Below are positions 9,807-18,381 of a stretch of 64,000 nucleotides of DNA, one piece after another (the first letter of the stretch is position 1; each line of letters starts with the position of its first letter). The stretch covers positions 310,001-374,000 of the forward strand of contig CAVUYP010000002.1 of NCBI GenBank assembly GCA_963745755.1. The letters are read 5' to 3'. Below the pieces are notes generated by a model, which made no database searches, was not told the origin of the DNA, and saw nothing but the letters and a program-made list of their open reading frames with translations. Both the position numbers and the translations under genes were made by a program. Source of the DNA: RHKX01 sp963745755. GTDB taxonomy: Bacteria; Actinomycetota; Thermoleophilia; Solirubrobacterales; 70-9.

Positions 9807-10643
9807 GTGCTCGTCGTCGCCAACATCCTGCAGCCGCTCAACGACGTCGAGGAATGGGTCCTCGAGAGGCTCCACGGCATCGGCCTGACCTGGGGCCTGG
9901 CGATCGTCGGGCTGACCCTGCTGACGCGGGCGCTGACGCTGCCGCTGGTCGTCCGCCAGTTCCGCTCGCAGCGCGAGATGAAGCTCCACATGCCGGAGCT
10001 GAAGCGGATGCAGAAGCAGTACAAGGGCGACAAGCAGAAGCTCCAGCAGGAGATGAGCGCCTACTACCGCGAGCACGGCATCAACCCGCTCGCCTCGGTC
10101 GGACCGCTGCTGCTGCAGATCCCGATCTTCATCTCGCTCTACATGCTGCTGCGCCACGACGCGACCAACGGACTGTTCGGCGACAGCGGCTTCCTCTTCA
10201 TCCCCGACCTGACCGCCAAGCCCGAGGGCGCGGTGCTGGTCGCGATGCTGCTGGTCTACGTCTGCTCGCAGATCGCCTCGAGCGCGATCGCGACGCGAAC
10301 GCTGCAGAGCACCCACCGCGGCCTCGCGATGGGTCTGCCGCTGCTGTTCGCGACGGTGATCATGCGCTTCCCGGCCGGCCTGGCGATCTACTCGATCACG
10401 ACGAGCTTTTGGACCCTCGGCCAGCAGATCACCTTCTGGCGCCTTTCGCCGGCGGTGCCGTCGGGAACGGCGGCGCTCGCCGCCGAGGCCGAGGACGTCC
10501 TCGAGGTCGGCGAGGACTCGAAGTTCGAGACGGCGCTGGAGGCCGAGGTCGAGGCCGAGCGGCGCGCCCCGGCGCTTCCGACCCACTCGCGCTCGAAGAA
10601 GAAGAAGCGCAGCCGCAGCCGCCGGCGCACCCCCACCGGATAG
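9807..10643 (+). CDS. yidC: YidC/Oxa1 family membrane insertase, short paralogue
   Basis: 278 residues from a GTG start. It has the Oxa1-fold membrane region: TM1 (TWGLAIVGLTLLTRALTLPLV) bearing the conserved arginine, a charged cytoplasmic hairpin (PELKRMQKQYKGDKQKLQQE), then TM segments with FISLYMLLRH and LPLLFATVIMRFPAGLAIYS, and a basic C-terminal tail (KKKKRSRSRRR). It inserts proteins into the cytoplasmic membrane. The large periplasmic domain of proteobacterial YidC is absent, as usual in Gram-positives. It is not next to rnpA/rpmH, so a second YidC may exist elsewhere. Confidence 0.88.
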   Translation: MLVVANILQPLNDVEEWVLERLHGIGLTWGLAIVGLTLLTRALTLPLVVRQFRSQREMKLHMPELKRMQKQYKGDKQKLQQEMSAYYREHGINPLASVGPLLLQIPIFISLYMLLRHDATNGLFGDSGFLFIPDLTAKPEGAVLVAMLLVYVCSQIASSAIATRTLQSTHRGLAMGLPLLFATVIMRFPAGLAIYSITTSFWTLGQQITFWRLSPAVPSGTAALAAEAEDVLEVGEDSKFETALEAEVEAERRAPALPTHSRSKKKKRSRSRRRTPTG

Positions 10644-10653
10644 CGTCCCGGCG

Positions 10654-11511
10654 ATGAGCGAATCCCGCAGCCTGCAGGGCAAGACCATGCTGATCAGCGG
10701 CGGCAGCCGCGGCATCGGCCTCGCGATCGCGCTTCGCGCCGCCGGTGACGGTGCCAACGTCGCCCTGATCGCGAAGACCGACCAGCCGCACCCGAAGCTC
10801 GAGGGAACGATCCACACCGCCGCCGAGCAGATCGAGGCGGCGGGCGGCAAGGCGCTGCCGATCCTCGGCGACATCCGCGACGAGGGCCGGGTCGCCGAGG
10901 CCGTCGAGGAGACGGTCGCGCGGTTCGGCGGCATCGATATCTGCGTCAACAACGCGAGCGCGATCAGCCTCGTCGGCACCGAGCAGATCGACATGAAGCG
11001 CTACGACCTGATGCAGGACATCAACACGCGCGGCACGTTCGTCCTCTCGAAGACCGCGATCCCGCACCTCAAGCGGGGCGACAACCCGCACGTGCTGACG
11101 CTCTCGCCGCCGCTCAGCCTCGAGGAGCGCTGGGCGAAGGACCACGTCGCCTACACGATCGCCAAATACGGGATGAGCCTCTGCACGCTCGGCATGGCCG
11201 CCGAGTTCCGCGACGACGGCGTCGCCTTCAACTCGCTCTGGCCGCGGACGCTGGTCGCGACCGCGGCGGTCCAGAACCTGCTCGGCGGCGAAGCGGCGAT
11301 GGCGCGCTCGAGGACCCCGGAGATCATGTCCGACTCCGCGCACGCGATCCTGACCCGGCCGAGCCGCGAGTGCACCGGCAACTTCTTCCTCGCCGAGGAC
11401 GTCCTCGCCGAGGAGGGCGCGACCGACTTCGACGCCTATGCGGCGGCGCCGGGGGCCGAGCCCGCCGTCGACCTCTACGTCGACGAGATCAACCCGCCCG
11501 GGATCGGCTGA
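10654..11511 (+). CDS. SDR oxidoreductase of the HSDL2-like type
   Basis: 285 residues. Rossmann fold with the NAD(P)-binding motif SGGSRGIGLAIALRA, the NNASA motif and the catalytic Tyr/Lys in YTIAKYG. The start (SLQGKTMLISGGSRGIGLAI) and the phrase LALI-AKT-PHPKLEGTI-type region are characteristic of the hydroxysteroid-dehydrogenase-like 2 subgroup. The substrate is unknown; this subgroup is associated with lipid metabolism. It lies 10 bases after yidC. Confidence 0.85.
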   Translation: MSESRSLQGKTMLISGGSRGIGLAIALRAAGDGANVALIAKTDQPHPKLEGTIHTAAEQIEAAGGKALPILGDIRDEGRVAEAVEETVARFGGIDICVNNASAISLVGTEQIDMKRYDLMQDINTRGTFVLSKTAIPHLKRGDNPHVLTLSPPLSLEERWAKDHVAYTIAKYGMSLCTLGMAAEFRDDGVAFNSLWPRTLVATAAVQNLLGGEAAMARSRTPEIMSDSAHAILTRPSRECTGNFFLAEDVLAEEGATDFDAYAAAPGAEPAVDLYVDEINPPGIG

Positions 11512-11583
11512 GCCACCGGTCCGGGGGGCGACCCGCGGCCGCCTCCGGCGCGGATAGGGTGCAGCCGACATCGCGGTCGTCTC

Positions 11584-13177
11584 ATGCCGGAATCAGCCAA
11601 CAACGGGGAGGGGGTCAAGCCAGCGCACGCCGTGGCGGTGCTCAGCGTCCTGATCCTCGTCGCCGCCGTCGCCAACCTCAACCTCTCGGTCGCCAACGTC
11701 GCGCTGCCGGACATCGGCAAGGCCTTCGACGCCAGCCAGACCGAGCTCAACCTCGTCGCCGTCGGCTACTCGCTCGGGCTGGCCGCGTCGGTCCTCTACC
11801 TCGGCGCGCTCGGCGACCGCCACGGGCGCAAGCGCATGGTCGTACTCGGGATGGCGCTGACGATCCCCGCCTCGCTGCTAGCCGGCTTCGCGCCGTCGGT
11901 CGAGGTGCTGTTCGTCGCCCGGGTCCTCGGCGGCCTCGCCGCCGGCATGGCGTTCCCGACGACGCTGGCGCTGATCACGGCGCTCTGGTCGGGGGCGGAC
12001 CGGACGAAGGCGATCGCGCTCTGGTCGGCGATCGGCGGCGCGATATCGGCACTCGGGCCGATGGTCGCGGGCGCGCTGCTCGAGAGCCACGACTGGGGCT
12101 CGGTCTTCCTCGTCACCACGCCGCTGGCGCTGATCGCCCTGCTCGCGGCGATCCGGCTGATCCCCGCACACGTCCACGAGACGAGCGACCCGGTCGACAA
12201 CCTCGGCGGCATCCTCTCGGTGCTGATGATCGCCGCGCTCGTGCTCGGCATCAACTTCGCCGCGGTACCGGGCGAGAAGACGCTCGTCGTCGGCCTGTTC
12301 GTGATCGCGATCGCCGCGGTGGTCGGTTTCGTGATCCGCCAGCGCCGCGTCAGGACGCCGCTCTACGACCTCGAGGTCGCGGCGCGGCCGACGTTCTGGG
12401 TCGCCGCGGTCGCCGGCGTGATCGTCTTCGGGTCGCTGATGGCGGCGGCGTTCATCGGCCAGCAGTTCCTCCAGAACGTACTCGACTACTCGACCTTCGA
12501 CGCCGGCGTCTCGATCCTGCCCGCGGCGCTGCTGATGATCGTCATCGCCCCCCGTTCGGCGACCCTGGTCGAGTCTCGCGGCGCCCGGTTCACGCTGCTG
12601 CTCGGCTACCTGTTCATCCTGCTCGGATTCCTGACGATGCTGCTGCTCTGGAGCGAGTCGAGCCCGTACTGGCACATCGGCCTCGCCTACGGGTTCGTCG
12701 GCATCGGCATCGGCTTCGCGGGCACGCCCGCCTCGCATTCGCTGACCGGTTCGGTGCCGGTCAGCCGTGCCGGCATGGCGTCGGCGACCGCCGACCTCCA
12801 GCGCGACCTCGGCGGCGCGATCATGCAGTCGATCCTCGGCGCCGTGCTGACGGCCGGATACGCGTCGTCGATCTCGAGTCAGATCGCCGCCTCGCCGAAC
12901 AGCAGCAAGGTGACCGAAGCGACCGAGAGCGAGCTCCAGAAGTCGTTCTCGAGCGCCGCCAACCTCGACCTCCCAGTACCCGCAGTACAAGGACCAGATC
13001 ATCGCCGCCGCCCGCGACGCGTTCCTGCAGGGCGACCACTGGGCCTACATCGCCGGCATCGTCGCGATCCTGATCGGCGCCTTCGTCGTCTTCCGGTACT
13101 TCCCGGACCGGGAGCGGGAGCGGGAGCTGCTCGCCAAGTACGGCGCCGCCGACGACGGCGCCACGGCTTCGGCCTGA
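11584..13177 (+). CDS. MFS transporter, DHA2 (EmrB/QacA-like) drug:H+ antiporter (frameshifted near end)
   Basis: About 530 residues with 14 predicted membrane helices. Motif C-type and loop features are NLSVANVALPDIGKAF in TM1 and LGDRHGRKRMVVLG in the 2-3 loop. It is a proton-driven exporter, with the substrate unknown. A +1 insertion near 12972 shifts the last 68 codons. The true tail (QYPQYKDQIIAAARDAFLQG, a last TM, then FPDRERERELLAKYG) ends at 13175-13177. This is one base before the stop of the convergent secreted-protein gene. Confidence 0.85.
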
Positions 13178-13178
13178 G

Positions 13179-15917
13179 TCAGTCGCCGACTCGCAGCGTC
13201 AGGCCGCGTCGCTTCGTGGCCAGACGCTGGCCCTGCTGGATGGTCGCCTCGACGGTGACCCGCAACCGTCCGCGACGCTCGAGCCGCCGCCTCGCCTTGT
13301 CGTCGATCTCGACGATCAGGTCGCGCAGCGTGTCGGGAACGAGGACGGCGTTGCGGTGTCCGATCACCCTGCCGTGGCGGCGGATCGCGACTGCTGCTCG
13401 GCAGTGGCCGCGGGCCGGGCAGGCTCCGAGGAGCTCGAGGTCGCCGTCGCCGAGGGGGTTCGCCGACCGGACGAGCCGCCGCGCCGCCGCCTCGACGGTC
13501 TTCAAGCGGCTCCGGGTCCGGAACGTCCTCGTCGCCGGCTTGCCCGGTGCTCCCAGCTTGCCGATCGCGTAGACCTGCACCTTCATCCTCGTCGTCACCG
13601 GCGGCGACTGGAAGCTGACCCGGCGACGGCTCGGCCGTGTCGTCTTCGGGATCGCGAACGATCCTCCCGCTCCCTTGAGGACGGCGACGTAGCCGCGGGC
13701 CCGTGGCGCCCGGCGCCAGCGGACGACCACGTCGTGGCGGCGTTGCAGGACCCGCAGCCGCTGCGGTCGGGCGGGAGGCCGGGGCGGGCGGACGGTGAAC
13801 TCGTCGACGTTGAGCTCGTCGAAAGGGGTGCCGCTTCGGGTTACGATCGCCTTCAGCGTGTGGTTTCCGTGCGGTCCGAGCCGCGGCCTGAACCGGAAGC
13901 TCCCCGACCTCTCGTCGGTCTTCACGACCGGCCGTGCGACGTCCCCGCGAACCTTCTCCGAGAACGCGATCCGGTCCCGCGGCTGCATCCCGTCGGCGCT
14001 CCAATGCAGGACCCGGTGGCGGCCACTGCCGGTGACGTGCGCGCTGACCTCGGGCGGTGGAACGGACTCGGCGATGTCGATGTCGACGATCTCGCTGCGG
14101 CCCCCGTGTCCGTCGAGGCTCCACTCGCCGGCCGGGTCCTTGAGGAGCACGTAGGCGGTGTTCGTGCGCTGATCAGAAAGCACCACCCAGTCGCGGTCCG
14201 GTCCGAAGATCGGCTCGTCGGTGTCCCGCCGGCGCTTCACGGTCGTGCCGTCTTCTGAGGTCATCTCGAACTTCGGGACCCGCTCGTCCCCGTCGAGCCG
14301 AATGATCTGCTCGTCGCGCTTGAGATCGAGCGTGTCGACCACGACCGCGCGCGATCCAGCGGTTGATGCCGCGCCGGGCGGTGCGGCCCCTGCCGCCGGC
14401 GGGGCGGCCCGGGCGACGACCCGGTCGGGGTTCCGGTACCCGCCGATGCCGCAGCTCCAGCCGACCAGTAGGTCGAACTTCCGCGGGCCGAACATGTAGC
14501 CGCCGCCGACCCACGGGCTCCACCAGATCGGCTTCACGCAGGCCGCGATCCCGCGGTCGGAGAAGACCGCCTGTGCCCCCGCCACGTCCCAGCCGAGCAC
14601 CGTCAGCCGGACGTCACCCTCGAAGTTGAACTGCTTGTCGAGGGCCCAGCCGCGGATACCGCCGCCGACGTAGAGCGGGTTGTTGCGGCTCTGGGTGAAG
14701 TTCGGCAGGCCGAGCTCGACCCGGCTGTTGAACGTGACCAGCCCCAGCGCCCCGTTTGGGGGCCGTTGCGTGGCGCTGTAGACGTCCATCGAGAGGTCGG
14801 CGTTGGCGAGTTTGATGTTGTTGAGCAGGCGCATCGAGGCGCCGAGCCGGAGGTTCCCGGGCGTCTGCCCGTACGGCGTCTTCAGCTGGACGTCGCCGCC
14901 GATCCGCAACAGCGCGACCTTGTGCGGCGGCTTCGGCTCGATGAACGGCAGCGTCAGCTGCGGTCCCGCGGTGGCCTCGGCCGCCACGAAGAAGCCGAAC
15001 GAGGGGGTCACCTCGATCCCGCCCGCGATCCTCTGCAGGTCCACCCCCGGCACGAGTGGGGCATCGAGGTTGTCGCCGGAGACCTTGAAGCTCTTGAAGT
15101 TCCCGTTGACGACCTGGAAGCCGGCTCCGAGCGCGATCCCGTCGTTGCCGAGCTTGGCCTTCGTGAAGTTCGGGAAGATCAGCTCGATGCTGCCTCCGAA
15201 GCTGTTCTCGGCCGCCCGGTAGTTGGCGTCGAAGTGGTTGATGCCGAAGACGTTGGCGAAGGTGAGCCCGTCGGCCTCGAAGTCGACTCCGTTGACGACG
15301 GCACCGACTCCAGGCTTGACGTCGAACTCGGCGCTCGCCGAGGCCCCGGTGCCGCGGATCGCCAGGATCGTCGGCAGGCCGTAGGTGAAGTCGACCTCAC
15401 CCTGCTTACAGGGCGGTGCCTCGTTCGGGCGGCAGTCCTCCTCGACCAGCGACACCGGGACGGAGACGTTGCCGGCGCCGACCCCGGCGAGGCCAGCCAG
15501 GACCGGCGGCACGAGCCTCAGGTTCTCGAGCGGGAGCTCGCCGCTCAGCGGCGCGACGAAGTTGATGCCCTTGATCGGGACCTTCGACGGGTTGCTCTGC
15601 GAGGGAAGTCCGCGGACCGCGAAATCGACGGTCTTGCCGCCGTTCGAGACCCGGCGCGTGTCGGTCTCGATGCTGAGCGGCGCCTGCGGGGTGGCGTAGA
15701 CGGTGAAGCCGTTCAGGTCGACCACCCCGTCGGCGGTGTACCTGTTGGCGGTTCTGGTGAAGCAGGCCGTCGCCGTGACGATGCCCGTCTTGACCGTCTG
15801 GGTCGTGCAGCCGGGAGCGGTCCGGGCCTGGGTCACGAGCAGACCGAGCGAGAGCAGCAGCGCCGCGGCCGAGGCAAGGACGATCCGCCTGATCCGAATC
15901 GACCTGCCGTCCGTCAC
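13179..15917 (-). CDS. Large secreted beta-rich protein of unknown function
   Basis: 912 residues from a GTG preceded by a near-perfect AGGAGGAG Shine-Dalgarno, which decides this start over upstream in-frame codons. A signal peptide (IRRIVLASAAALLLSLGLLV, then a TQA-type cleavage region) is followed by two broad parts. Residues about 35-560 are beta-strand-rich with repeated Gly/Phe/Asn and a run of aromatic residues (IWWSPWVGGGYMFG). Residues about 590-912 resemble fibronectin-type or Ig-like modules (VVVRWRRAPRARGYVAVLKG). I recognise no catalytic motif. Cysteines are few. An extracellular adhesin or surface-binding role is possible but not shown. Confidence 0.8.
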   Translation of the reverse strand: MTDGRSIRIRRIVLASAAALLLSLGLLVTQARTAPGCTTQTVKTGIVTATACFTRTANRYTADGVVDLNGFTVYATPQAPLSIETDTRRVSNGGKTVDFAVRGLPSQSNPSKVPIKGINFVAPLSGELPLENLRLVPPVLAGLAGVGAGNVSVPVSLVEEDCRPNEAPPCKQGEVDFTYGLPTILAIRGTGASASAEFDVKPGVGAVVNGVDFEADGLTFANVFGINHFDANYRAAENSFGGSIELIFPNFTKAKLGNDGIALGAGFQVVNGNFKSFKVSGDNLDAPLVPGVDLQRIAGGIEVTPSFGFFVAAEATAGPQLTLPFIEPKPPHKVALLRIGGDVQLKTPYGQTPGNLRLGASMRLLNNIKLANADLSMDVYSATQRPPNGALGLVTFNSRVELGLPNFTQSRNNPLYVGGGIRGWALDKQFNFEGDVRLTVLGWDVAGAQAVFSDRGIAACVKPIWWSPWVGGGYMFGPRKFDLLVGWSCGIGGYRNPDRVVARAAPPAAGAAPPGAASTAGSRAVVVDTLDLKRDEQIIRLDGDERVPKFEMTSEDGTTVKRRRDTDEPIFGPDRDWVVLSDQRTNTAYVLLKDPAGEWSLDGHGGRSEIVDIDIAESVPPPEVSAHVTGSGRHRVLHWSADGMQPRDRIAFSEKVRGDVARPVVKTDERSGSFRFRPRLGPHGNHTLKAIVTRSGTPFDELNVDEFTVRPPRPPARPQRLRVLQRRHDVVVRWRRAPRARGYVAVLKGAGGSFAIPKTTRPSRRRVSFQSPPVTTRMKVQVYAIGKLGAPGKPATRTFRTRSRLKTVEAAARRLVRSANPLGDGDLELLGACPARGHCRAAVAIRRHGRVIGHRNAVLVPDTLRDLIVEIDDKARRRLERRGRLRVTVEATIQQGQRLATKRRGLTLRVGD

Positions 15918-16065
15918 GGTTACTCCTCCTCTTCGGCGTGGCGACATCCGTCGTCGCCACCGCGGCTGCCGGAAAGGCCCGGTAGGCGTTTGGCAAGACA
16001 GGAAAGAACAATAGGCAGATTGGTGTCCTCTCGCGCCGGAGCGCGGCGCCGCTACGCTCCGCGCC

Positions 16066-16626
16066 GTGATTTCGACCAACCAGTTCAAGAACGGCGCCCA
16101 CATCGAGATCGACGGCAAGGTCTTCCGGATCATGGAGTTCCAGCACGTCAAGCCCGGCAAGGGGGGCGCGTTCGTGCGGACGAAGCTGCGCCGCATCGAG
16201 GACGGGTCGGTGATCGACAAGACGTTTCGGGCGGGGGAGAAGTTCCGCCCGGTCCGCACCGAGACCCGTCGCATGGCCTACCTCTACGACTCCGGCGACG
16301 CCCAGGTCTTCATGGACAACCAGAGCTACGAGCAGCTCGAGATCCCCGCCGACCTCGACCCCGGCTCGATGCGCTGGGTCCGTCCCAACGACGAGGTCGA
16401 GATCCTCTTCGTCGACGAACGCCCCGCCGGCGTGCAGATCCCCAGCGCCGTCGACCTCGCCGTCACCGAGACGCAGCCCGGCCTGAAGGGCGACACCGCC
16501 TCCGGGGGCGGCTCCAAGCCCGCCACCCTGGAGACCGGCGTGACGATCGAGGTCCCGCTGTTCATCGAGGAGGGCGAGAGGGTCCGCGTCGACACCCGCT
16601 CCGGAGAGTACGTCTCGCGTTCCTGA
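16066..16626 (+). CDS. efp: Elongation factor P
   Basis: 186 residues, GTG start. EF-P relieves ribosome stalling at polyproline. The KOW-like domain I carries the tip loop HVKPGKGGAFVR, whose lysine is the modified or tip residue. OB domains II and III follow, ending ERVRVDTRSGEYVSR. It is divergent from the secreted-protein gene, sharing a 148-bp promoter region, and is followed by nusB after 138 bp of non-coding sequence. Confidence 0.97.
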   Translation: MISTNQFKNGAHIEIDGKVFRIMEFQHVKPGKGGAFVRTKLRRIEDGSVIDKTFRAGEKFRPVRTETRRMAYLYDSGDAQVFMDNQSYEQLEIPADLDPGSMRWVRPNDEVEILFVDERPAGVQIPSAVDLAVTETQPGLKGDTASGGGSKPATLETGVTIEVPLFIEEGERVRVDTRSGEYVSRS

Positions 16627-16764
16627 CCGCCCGGCCGGCGCCGGCAGGTCCGCGCCGGCCGGGTGAGAGCGCGCGGCCGTTGGGAGCGCTTCCGGATCGT
16701 CTCCGCGGCGCGTTCGAATCCCTGAGCACCTGAACCGGCCACCGGGGCGCGTAACCTCCCCGCC

Positions 16765-17154
16765 GTGCGCCGATCAGACCAACGCCGCGACGCCGCCTTC
16801 GCCCTCTACCAGCGGGACGTGACCGGGCGCTCGCTCGAGGACCTGCTCGCCGGCACGAAGCCGTTCACCCGCGACCTCGCCGAGGGGGCCGACGCCCACC
16901 TCGCCGAGATCGACGGCGAGATCGCCGCCAACTCGCACGGCTGGACGATCCAGCGGATCGCCCCGCTCGAGCGGGGGATCATGCGGATCGCCGTCTTCGA
17001 GATCCTTCACCGCGAGGAGGTCCCCGTCGCCGTCTCGATCGACGAGGCCGTCTCGATCACCCGCCGCTACTGCGGCACCGAGGCTCCCGGGTTCGTCAAC
17101 GGGGTCCTGGCGGCGATCGCCCGCGCCGTCGGCGCCGAGGAGGCGCCGGCGTGA
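16765..17154 (+). CDS. nusB: Transcription antitermination factor NusB
   Basis: 129 residues, GTG start. All-helical NusB fold with the family motifs RRDAAFALYQ at the start, ERGIMRIAVFEIL in the middle and EAVSITRRYCG ... FVNGVLAAI at the end. With NusE (S10) it binds boxA RNA and promotes rRNA transcription. The TGA overlaps the next GTG by 4 bases. Confidence 0.95.
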   Translation: MRRSDQRRDAAFALYQRDVTGRSLEDLLAGTKPFTRDLAEGADAHLAEIDGEIAANSHGWTIQRIAPLERGIMRIAVFEILHREEVPVAVSIDEAVSITRRYCGTEAPGFVNGVLAAIARAVGAEEAPA

Positions 17155-17351
17155 GCGAGGGCCGCGGCATCGACGAGCTCCGGCAGGCCTCGGCCCGGCT
17201 CGAGGCGATCGCCGCCGAGCTGACCGATCCCGAGACCGGCGACGCGGCCGCGGTCGAGCTCGCCCAGGAGGCGGCCCGGATCGCCGCCGAGGCCGGCGCG
17301 ACCGCCGCCGACGCCGCCCGGGTTGCGGCGGAGCGCGCCGAGAGCTCCTGA
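17151..17351 (+). CDS. Small helical protein, probable exodeoxyribonuclease VII small subunit-like
   Basis: 66 residues, strongly alpha-helical and alanine-rich (DELRQASARLEAIAAEL, then VELAQEAARIAAEAG). XseB proteins are about 70-residue helical hairpins with a similar RLE-IV-EL start and commonly sit just upstream of the prenyl synthase gene, as here (3-base gap). The XseB residues are only weakly matched and no xseA is in the window. The call therefore rests on size, helix pattern and position, and a different small coiled-coil protein is possible. Confidence 0.5.
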   Translation: MSEGRGIDELRQASARLEAIAAELTDPETGDAAAVELAQEAARIAAEAGATAADAARVAAERAESS

Positions 17352-17354
17352 GCC

Positions 17355-18221
17355 GTGAGCGGATACCCGGATGACCTCCGGAGCTTGGTCGAGGAGCATC
17401 TCGAGCGGCTCGCCTACTCACCGCGACCCGAGACGGCCGGCCTCGAGATGGCGATGCGCTACTCCCTGCTCGCCGGCGGCAAGCGGATCCGCCCGGTCCT
17501 CTGCCTCGCCACCGGCCGGGCGCTGGGGATCGAGCCGGGCGAGCTGCTGCCGGCCGCGTCGGCCCTGGAGCTGATCCACACCTACTCGCTGATCCACGAT
17601 GACCTGCCGGCGATGGACGACGACGATCTCCGCCGCGGCCGGCCGACCTCACACGTCGCCCACGGCGAGGACGTCGCGATCCTCGCCGGCGACGCCCTCT
17701 TCGCGGAGGCGATCCGGCTCGCCTGCGAACAGCGGGGCGATCCCGCCCGGGTCCTTGCCGCGGTCCGCGAGATCGCCGCCGCCACCGGCGTCGACGGGAT
17801 GGTCGGCGGCCAGTACGTCGACGTCGTCGGCGGCGGGGAGGACCCCGACTCGCTGCGGCTGCTCCATTCGCTGAAGACCGGCCGGCTGATCGCCGCCAGC
17901 GTCGGTGCCGCCCTGGCGATGGCCGGGCGGAGCGCCGACGAGGAGGCGCCTTACCGGAGCTTCGCGGCCGAGCTCGGGCTGCTGTTTCAGATCGTCGACG
18001 ACATCCTCGACGTCACCGGCAGCGACGCCGAGCTCGGCAAGCCGAGCGGCTCCGACGAGCGCCACGGCAAGGTCACCTACGTGAGCCTCTACGGACTGGA
18101 GCGGGCCCGCGAGTTGGCCTTCCAATCTCATCGTGACGCGCTCGCCGCCCTCGAGGGGGCGGGCGGCGAGGTCGGCGCCCTGCACCAGATCGCCGACTTC
18201 ATCTTCACGCGGACCTCCTGA
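17355..18221 (+). CDS. ispA: Polyprenyl (farnesyl/geranylgeranyl) diphosphate synthase
   Basis: 288 residues, GTG start. It condenses isopentenyl diphosphate with allylic diphosphates. The first aspartate-rich motif DDLPAMDDDDLRRG and the second motif QIVDDILDVTGS are complete, as are GGKRIRPVL and HSLKTGRLI. The four residues before the first motif (YSLIH) suggest a C15-C20 product, but chain length cannot be fixed from sequence alone. dxs follows after 160 bp, so precursor supply and condensation are encoded together. Confidence 0.93.
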   Translation: MSGYPDDLRSLVEEHLERLAYSPRPETAGLEMAMRYSLLAGGKRIRPVLCLATGRALGIEPGELLPAASALELIHTYSLIHDDLPAMDDDDLRRGRPTSHVAHGEDVAILAGDALFAEAIRLACEQRGDPARVLAAVREIAAATGVDGMVGGQYVDVVGGGEDPDSLRLLHSLKTGRLIAASVGAALAMAGRSADEEAPYRSFAAELGLLFQIVDDILDVTGSDAELGKPSGSDERHGKVTYVSLYGLERARELAFQSHRDALAALEGAGGEVGALHQIADFIFTRTS

Positions 18222-18381
18222 CGGGCAGCCGCCCGCCGCTGTCCGGCGCGGGAATGCGATCGCTCCGGGTCGCTCTCGCTTCAACCCCCGTTTCAAGCCG
18301 CCGTTTGGCCGTGACCCGGAGCGGGCAACCTGTGACAATCGGGTGAAGCCGCCCCGGCGGCAGACCTTCCGCACCGCCAAA

